From Nitrosarchaeum sp. (GTDB taxonomy: Archaea; Thermoproteota; Nitrososphaeria; Nitrososphaerales; Nitrosopumilaceae): DNA of 64,000 bases. Numbering within the stretch: the first letter of the stretch is position 1; each line of letters opens with the position of its first letter. The notes under the pieces were generated by a model, which was not told the DNA's origin, made no database searches, and was given only the letters and a program-made list of their open reading frames with translations. Positions 60,397-64,000 of the stretch are shown piece after piece. The DNA lies in contig JAHFUM010000008.1 in assembly GCA_023265135.1 (NCBI GenBank), positions 1-64,000 of the forward strand, written 5' to 3'. The translations under genes were made by a program, and so were the position numbers.

Positions 60397-61008
60397 TCAT
60401 GGTTCTATAAACCTGCGAAGGATCTCTTCGTACATGATGCGTTGAATGGTTTGTCCCTTGGGATTGGCCCAATCTATTGCTAGCTCAGCCATGATTTGAT
60501 TCGTCGATGTAAGAGTGACGCCCTCAGATTCCATACGGCGCAATGCTACATCGTTAGCTATTTTTGTTGGTGATCCGCCAGCGTCGACCACTACTTGGAT
60601 TTGATATCCATCATGAAGCGAGCTTATTGCGGGATAAACAACACATACATCATTTGTTAGTCCTGCCATTATGATCTTCTTGCGTCCTGTTTTTTCTACT
60701 GCTTTTCTGAACGGCTCGTAAAGCCAAGCATCAACAACTCCCGGACGTTTAATTCGTTCTTCATAAGCAGTTGGAGCAATGCCACGAAGATCCTCTATAA
60801 GTAAACCCTGAAAATGATCTTCTTGGCTGGAGCTTAAGACAAGCGGCATGTGAGTCTCGATGGCGGTTCTTGCTAGAGCTCGTGTATTACGAATAATCTC
60901 ATCGTGAGGAGTACTAACTGCAAGCTTGATTGTGCCTACCTGATGATCAATCAAAAGCATTGCGGCGTTTTCTGTTGTAAATCTTTGTGGTTTTGTCATT
61001 ACACACAA
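60397..61008 (-). CDS. Isochorismatase-family cysteine hydrolase
   Basis: 203 residues: AMLLIDHQVG with the catalytic Asp, and AGLTNDVCVVYPA with the nucleophile Cys, both typical of the isochorismatase/nicotinamidase fold; YcaC-like by length and motif. By eye it is richer in G+C than its surroundings: four 60-base lines counted gave 106 of 240, against 19 of 60 in a line of the next gene. Transfer from bacteria is likely. Confidence 0.88.
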   Translation of the reverse strand: MCVMTKPQRFTTENAAMLLIDHQVGTIKLAVSTPHDEIIRNTRALARTAIETHMPLVLSSSQEDHFQGLLIEDLRGIAPTAYEERIKRPGVVDAWLYEPFRKAVEKTGRKKIIMAGLTNDVCVVYPAISSLHDGYQIQVVVDAGGSPTKIANDVALRRMESEGVTLTSTNQIMAELAIDWANPKGQTIQRIMYEEILRRFIEP

Positions 61009-61144
61009 TGACGCTCAATTTGCTTTATACTTTTATCAAGAAAATTCTTTAAAATTAAACAGTTATGTTGAAGTATAAAGTCAGATATTTAGCTGATACT
61101 AGCCAAATGGTAATGTTTTAGGGAGGTATTGATAGTCTAGAATT

Positions 61145-61939
61145 GTGCCAACCTCTGAATTTCCAATAGATACGTTTTTGGAACTTGCAAGCGATACCAG
61201 ATGTCAAATTCTGTCAATGCTTACAGAAAAAAGCTTCAAAATGTCGGATTTTTCAAAAAAGATACACCTCACCATTCAAGAAACTCATCGTAACATTACA
61301 AGACTAGTAAACTCTGGGTTTATAGAAAAAAACCATGATGGATTATTCTCACTAACTGACTATGGTAAGTTAATCTTCAAGCAAATATCATACTTTCAGT
61401 TTATTGATGAGCACAAACAATTTTTTGCAGTTCACTCAGTTAGTCTTCCATCAAAATTCATCCTGAGATTAGGTTCTCTGAAAAATTGTAAGGAAATCCA
61501 TAATGTAACAACTGTGATGGAAACACTGAAAAAACTAGAGACAAATGCAGAAAAACAGATCAAGATTCTTGTTGCACAAGCTTGGGAAAGTGAAGGGAAA
61601 ATCCTTCTTGAAAAGGCAAAAAAAGGAATTCGAATCAAGACTATTTTTGGATACAATTCAATACTTCCAGCAGAAGTTGACTTGTTAAAAAAGAGAATTG
61701 ATTCTCATTCAAAAAATGGAATCGTAGAACAAAGAATGATCAAGAAAATCGATGTTTCTGTTTTTATAATCGACGATAAAGTAGCAGCTATCTCTTTTCC
61801 AAACAAAAAAGGAGCGATTGACTTGACATCACTTTTGGTTGGAGATGATAATAATTTCGTTGAATGGTGTAAAGATCTATTTGAGGAGCTATGGCTAACA
61901 TCAAGGCCGTTCGATATCACTAAAGTAAAGAGAAAATGA
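61145..61939 (+). CDS. Winged-helix regulator with FilR1/DUF1724-like domain
   Basis: 264 residues. N-terminal winged helix (ASDTRCQILSMLTEKSF, LTIQETHRNITRLVNSGF) and a C-terminal sensor domain (IKILVAQAWESEGKILLEKA...FIIDDKVAAISF), as in the archaeal FilR1/DUF1724 regulators. GTG start. Divergent from the isochorismatase/ABM pair with 136 bases between, so it is a candidate regulator of that pair. Confidence 0.82.
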   Translation: MPTSEFPIDTFLELASDTRCQILSMLTEKSFKMSDFSKKIHLTIQETHRNITRLVNSGFIEKNHDGLFSLTDYGKLIFKQISYFQFIDEHKQFFAVHSVSLPSKFILRLGSLKNCKEIHNVTTVMETLKKLETNAEKQIKILVAQAWESEGKILLEKAKKGIRIKTIFGYNSILPAEVDLLKKRIDSHSKNGIVEQRMIKKIDVSVFIIDDKVAAISFPNKKGAIDLTSLLVGDDNNFVEWCKDLFEELWLTSRPFDITKVKRK

Positions 61940-62137
61940 TTTAATATTTTTCAAGGTGCCACATGCGTATTTTTTAATCCATATACCTTTGATGAGTATT
62001 TTGTTCATAGTTCAAAACCCACTAGATTTTGAAAACTAGTTCACCATAAGGTAGTAACGAATTTTTAGTTTAATTCTCCAACTTTCTGATCAAATTTACG
62101 CACAAAATTTTACAAAATTTGATTGAAAAAACAAACG

Positions 62138-62219
62138 CGCCAGGTAAGGGACTTGAACCCCTGCACGCTTGCGCGTAGCCGTTTTCGAGACGGCCGCCGT
62201 ACCACTTGGCTAACCTGGC
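62138..62219 (-). tRNA. tRNA-Ser(CGA)
   Basis: Minus strand. Acceptor arms GCCAGGT and ACCTGGC pair perfectly, with discriminator G. The anticodon loop is CTCGAAA on a GCCGT/ACGGC stem, so anticodon CGA reads the serine codon UCG. The long variable arm (class II) is present, and the T loop GGTTCAAGTCC is normal. No intron; CCA is not encoded. Confidence 0.96.
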
Positions 62220-62287
62220 AAGAAATCTTGTAACTACCACATAATAAAGCAAATCAGACTAAAATTAATTAAATAATTTTAAAAAAA

Positions 62288-62542
62288 TTAGTCAATATCA
62301 AATAATTCATCTTTAAAGCGCTTGAGTATCTGAAATTTGGATTTATTCCATTCTTGCTCAGAGATATTATCAGAAAAAATAGAACAATACACATCAAGGG
62401 ATTGCGAATTATTCAAAGTGGAAATCATTAGTTTTTCATCTTCTGATAATGGAAAATAAGAAACGATTTTAAGATGATTTTGAGAATTTTCCTTTATTTG
62501 ATATATTTTATCTTTTAAATTTTCAGGCAGATTCAAATTCAT
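62288..62542 (-). CDS. 84-residue protein, unknown
   Basis: Charged helical protein (LPENLKDKIYQIKENSQN; WNKSKFQILKRFKDELFD). Its start overlaps the end of the membrane protein gene by 4 bases (ATGA), so they are translated together. Confidence 0.55.
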   Translation of the reverse strand: MNLNLPENLKDKIYQIKENSQNHLKIVSYFPLSEDEKLMISTLNNSQSLDVYCSIFSDNISEQEWNKSKFQILKRFKDELFDID

Positions 62543-62733
62543 TTCTCAGTAGGATTTTTCTTTTTCATAGATCCAATTACAATCAAAATAGCACCTACAA
62601 GCATCCAACCTATGGCGTATCCAGACAAATCTTCAGAAAAACTAGGGGTTTGTGTTGCACCTAGATTTAGTGCAAGACTAACTACTCCACCGACAATAAA
62701 ACTGATACCTGCCCAAAATAACCAACTTTTCAT
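62539..62733 (-). CDS. Small two-helix membrane protein
   Basis: 64 residues: SWLFWAGISFIVGGVVSLAL and AIGWMLVGAILIVIGSMKKK. First gene of the ATGA-coupled pair. Function unknown. Confidence 0.6.
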   Translation of the reverse strand: MKSWLFWAGISFIVGGVVSLALNLGATQTPSFSEDLSGYAIGWMLVGAILIVIGSMKKKNPTEK

Positions 62734-62824
62734 GATTTATAAAAATATTAGTAAAATCAGATATTTGTACTAATCATAATTCAAAAGATAAACACAAAAT
62801 AGCGTAAAAAACATACATCTGACA

Positions 62825-63850
62825 ATGGGACTAAATCTAAAAGAACTGGTAGTCAAAGATAAAACAACACTGGAATCATTTTCATCCAAAGTCATAGCAA
62901 TTGATGCATATAATGCAATTTACCAATTCCTGGCAAGTATAAGAGGCCCTGATGGATTACAATTGTCAGATTCAGAAGGAAGGATAACTAGTCATCTTAG
63001 TGGTTTGCTTTACAGAAACATCAACTTTCTATCTTTGGGCATAAAACCAGTATACGTTTTTGATGGAAAACCACCTTCATTAAAAACCGCAGAAATTGAA
63101 AGACGAAAACAAATCAAAAAAGATGCCACTGTAAAATATGAGAAAGCAATAGCGGAAGGAAACATGGAAGATGCGAGAAAATTTGCACAGCAGACAACTA
63201 GCATGAAAGATGGTATGGTAAAAGAATCAAAGCAAATTTTAACTTATTTTGGAATTCCATATATCGATGCGCCGTCTGAGGGAGAAGCAACTGCAGCTCA
63301 TCTGACAAATACAGGACAAGCTTATGCTTCAGCAAGTCAAGATTTTGATTCAATATTATGTGGAGCAAAAAGATTGATAAGAAATTTCACAAACAGTGGA
63401 AGAAGAAAAATTCCCAACAGAAACACATATGTGGAAATTGAACCAGAAATAATTGAGACCCAAAAAACACTAGATTTTTTGGGAATTACAAGAGAACAAT
63501 TAGTTGATGTTGGAATTTTGATTGGTACAGATTTTAATCCAAATGGTTTTGACAGAATTGGACCAAAAACGGCACTAAAAATGATCAAACAGTATTTGCG
63601 ATTAGAGAACATTCCTCAAATTCAAGAACAGCTAAATGAAATTAATTACGAACAGATACGGAAAATATTTCTTGAGCCAATTGTAGCAGATGTAGATGAG
63701 ATAGTATTTGGAAATGTAGATTATGAAGGGATGACTAATTTTCTAGTAAAGGAAAGAAGTTTTTCAGAAGACAGAATACAGTCGTCATTGAATCGACTTA
63801 AAAAAGCGCTAGAAAAAAAGAGTCATAATTTAGATCAGTGGTTTAGTTAG
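62825..63850 (+). CDS. fen: Flap endonuclease 1 (FEN1)
   Basis: 341 residues, the expected length. Metal ligands in [39 protein letters not shown] and LIGTDFNP are all present in order. It trims 5' flaps in Okazaki-fragment maturation and base-excision repair. The C-terminus SHNLDQWFS is a PIP-box-like PCNA-binding end with Ser where Gln is usual. The next two convergent features meet at its stop. Confidence 0.95.
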   Translation: MGLNLKELVVKDKTTLESFSSKVIAIDAYNAIYQFLASIRGPDGLQLSDSEGRITSHLSGLLYRNINFLSLGIKPVYVFDGKPPSLKTAEIERRKQIKKDATVKYEKAIAEGNMEDARKFAQQTTSMKDGMVKESKQILTYFGIPYIDAPSEGEATAAHLTNTGQAYASASQDFDSILCGAKRLIRNFTNSGRRKIPNRNTYVEIEPEIIETQKTLDFLGITREQLVDVGILIGTDFNPNGFDRIGPKTALKMIKQYLRLENIPQIQEQLNEINYEQIRKIFLEPIVADVDEIVFGNVDYEGMTNFLVKERSFSEDRIQSSLNRLKKALEKKSHNLDQWFS

Positions 63851-63870
63851 TTTTTAATTTAATTTGAGAA

Positions 63871-63922
63871 TTTCGTTATTAATCGCTTCATATGAAAAAA
63901 TAATCTAGGCACAAAAAGAGTT
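63871..63922 (-). repeat. 52-base dispersed element, copy 2
   Basis: Minus-strand copy of the element at 20731-20782 (45 of 52 identical). It begins 6 bases behind the stop of the partial gene to its right and lies 20 bases past the FEN1 stop. Confidence 0.65.
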
Positions 63923-63928
63923 TAGAAA

Positions 63929-64000
63929 CTAGATATTTTTCTCGTTATCTTTTTCATTAAACATAAGATCAGAATCACCTTGTTTCTTTTTCCATTTTTC
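63929..64000 (-). CDS. C-terminal end of an unidentified protein (partial)
   Basis: The minus strand reads EKWKKKQGDSDLMFNEKDNE then KNI and a stop. The frame continues past the window edge. Charged, no motif; too short to identify. Confidence 0.4.
   Translation of the reverse strand, partial: EKWKKKQGDSDLMFNEKDNEKNI

Noticed and set aside
62070-62252. 60-codon open frame on the minus strand
   Set aside because: It covers the tRNA-Ser gene; the translation is a by-product of the tRNA sequence.

Overview
The window reads as chromosome of an ammonia-oxidising archaeon of the Nitrosopumilus/Nitrosarchaeum type (Thaumarchaeota/Nitrososphaerota). Support comes from low GC, archaeal EF-2, two TFBs, FEN1, a MopE-like exported protein, a PEFG-CTERM surface protein, many TrmB-type regulators, a futalosine-pathway MqnD/MqnE pair, and dozens of very small Cys-rich zinc proteins. 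Genus and species cannot be fixed from this sequence alone.

Layout. 1-4.2 kb: EF-2 (cut by the window edge), a SIS protein and mqnD. 4.4-10 kb: a response regulator beside a decayed kinase fragment, then many small zinc-binding and membrane proteins, a thiamine-binding-fold protein and mqnE. 10-16.5 kb: TPR proteins, TFB, an Lrp regulator, a membrane-anchored DnaJ, an HD-domain protein and a secreted protein. 16.5-18.6 kb: a tyrosine recombinase followed by 900 bases of non-coding DNA full of inverted and direct repeats. 18.6-37.9 kb: an accessory/regulatory zone with two histidine kinases, six receiver proteins (two of them close twins), two TrmB-family regulators, a divergent second TFB, tandem stand-alone Lrp-ligand (RAM) domains, a response regulator overlapping a membrane metzincin gene, micro-operons of Cys-rich peptides, and at least four decayed genes (LigT-like, receiver, RAM, PEFG-CTERM). 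38-64 kb: superoxide dismutase, SNF2 helicase, a PD-(D/E)XK-like protein, a SWIM protein, DppB/DppC-type permeases, a JAMM protease, SRPBCC proteins, MscL, an exported repeat protein, an exported Hint-domain protein, more microproteins, an isochorismatase/monooxygenase pair that looks transferred, tRNA-Ser(CGA) and FEN1.

How it fits together. Most of the accessory DNA is signal input and transcriptional output: sensor kinases, single-domain receivers, general-factor variants and small DNA-binding proteins. Several genes appear to come in copies, some intact and some decaying, which suggests local duplication and loss. Three signals seem the least explained by known families. The first is a 12-base promoter element, AAATCCTTAAGT, set 22-24 bases before four start codons. 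The second is a 52-base element found at two distant places, each time just behind a gene. The third is a family of 26-53 residue proteins built around CxCxC cores, sometimes in overlapping operons. All function statements come from motif reading; no database search was run.
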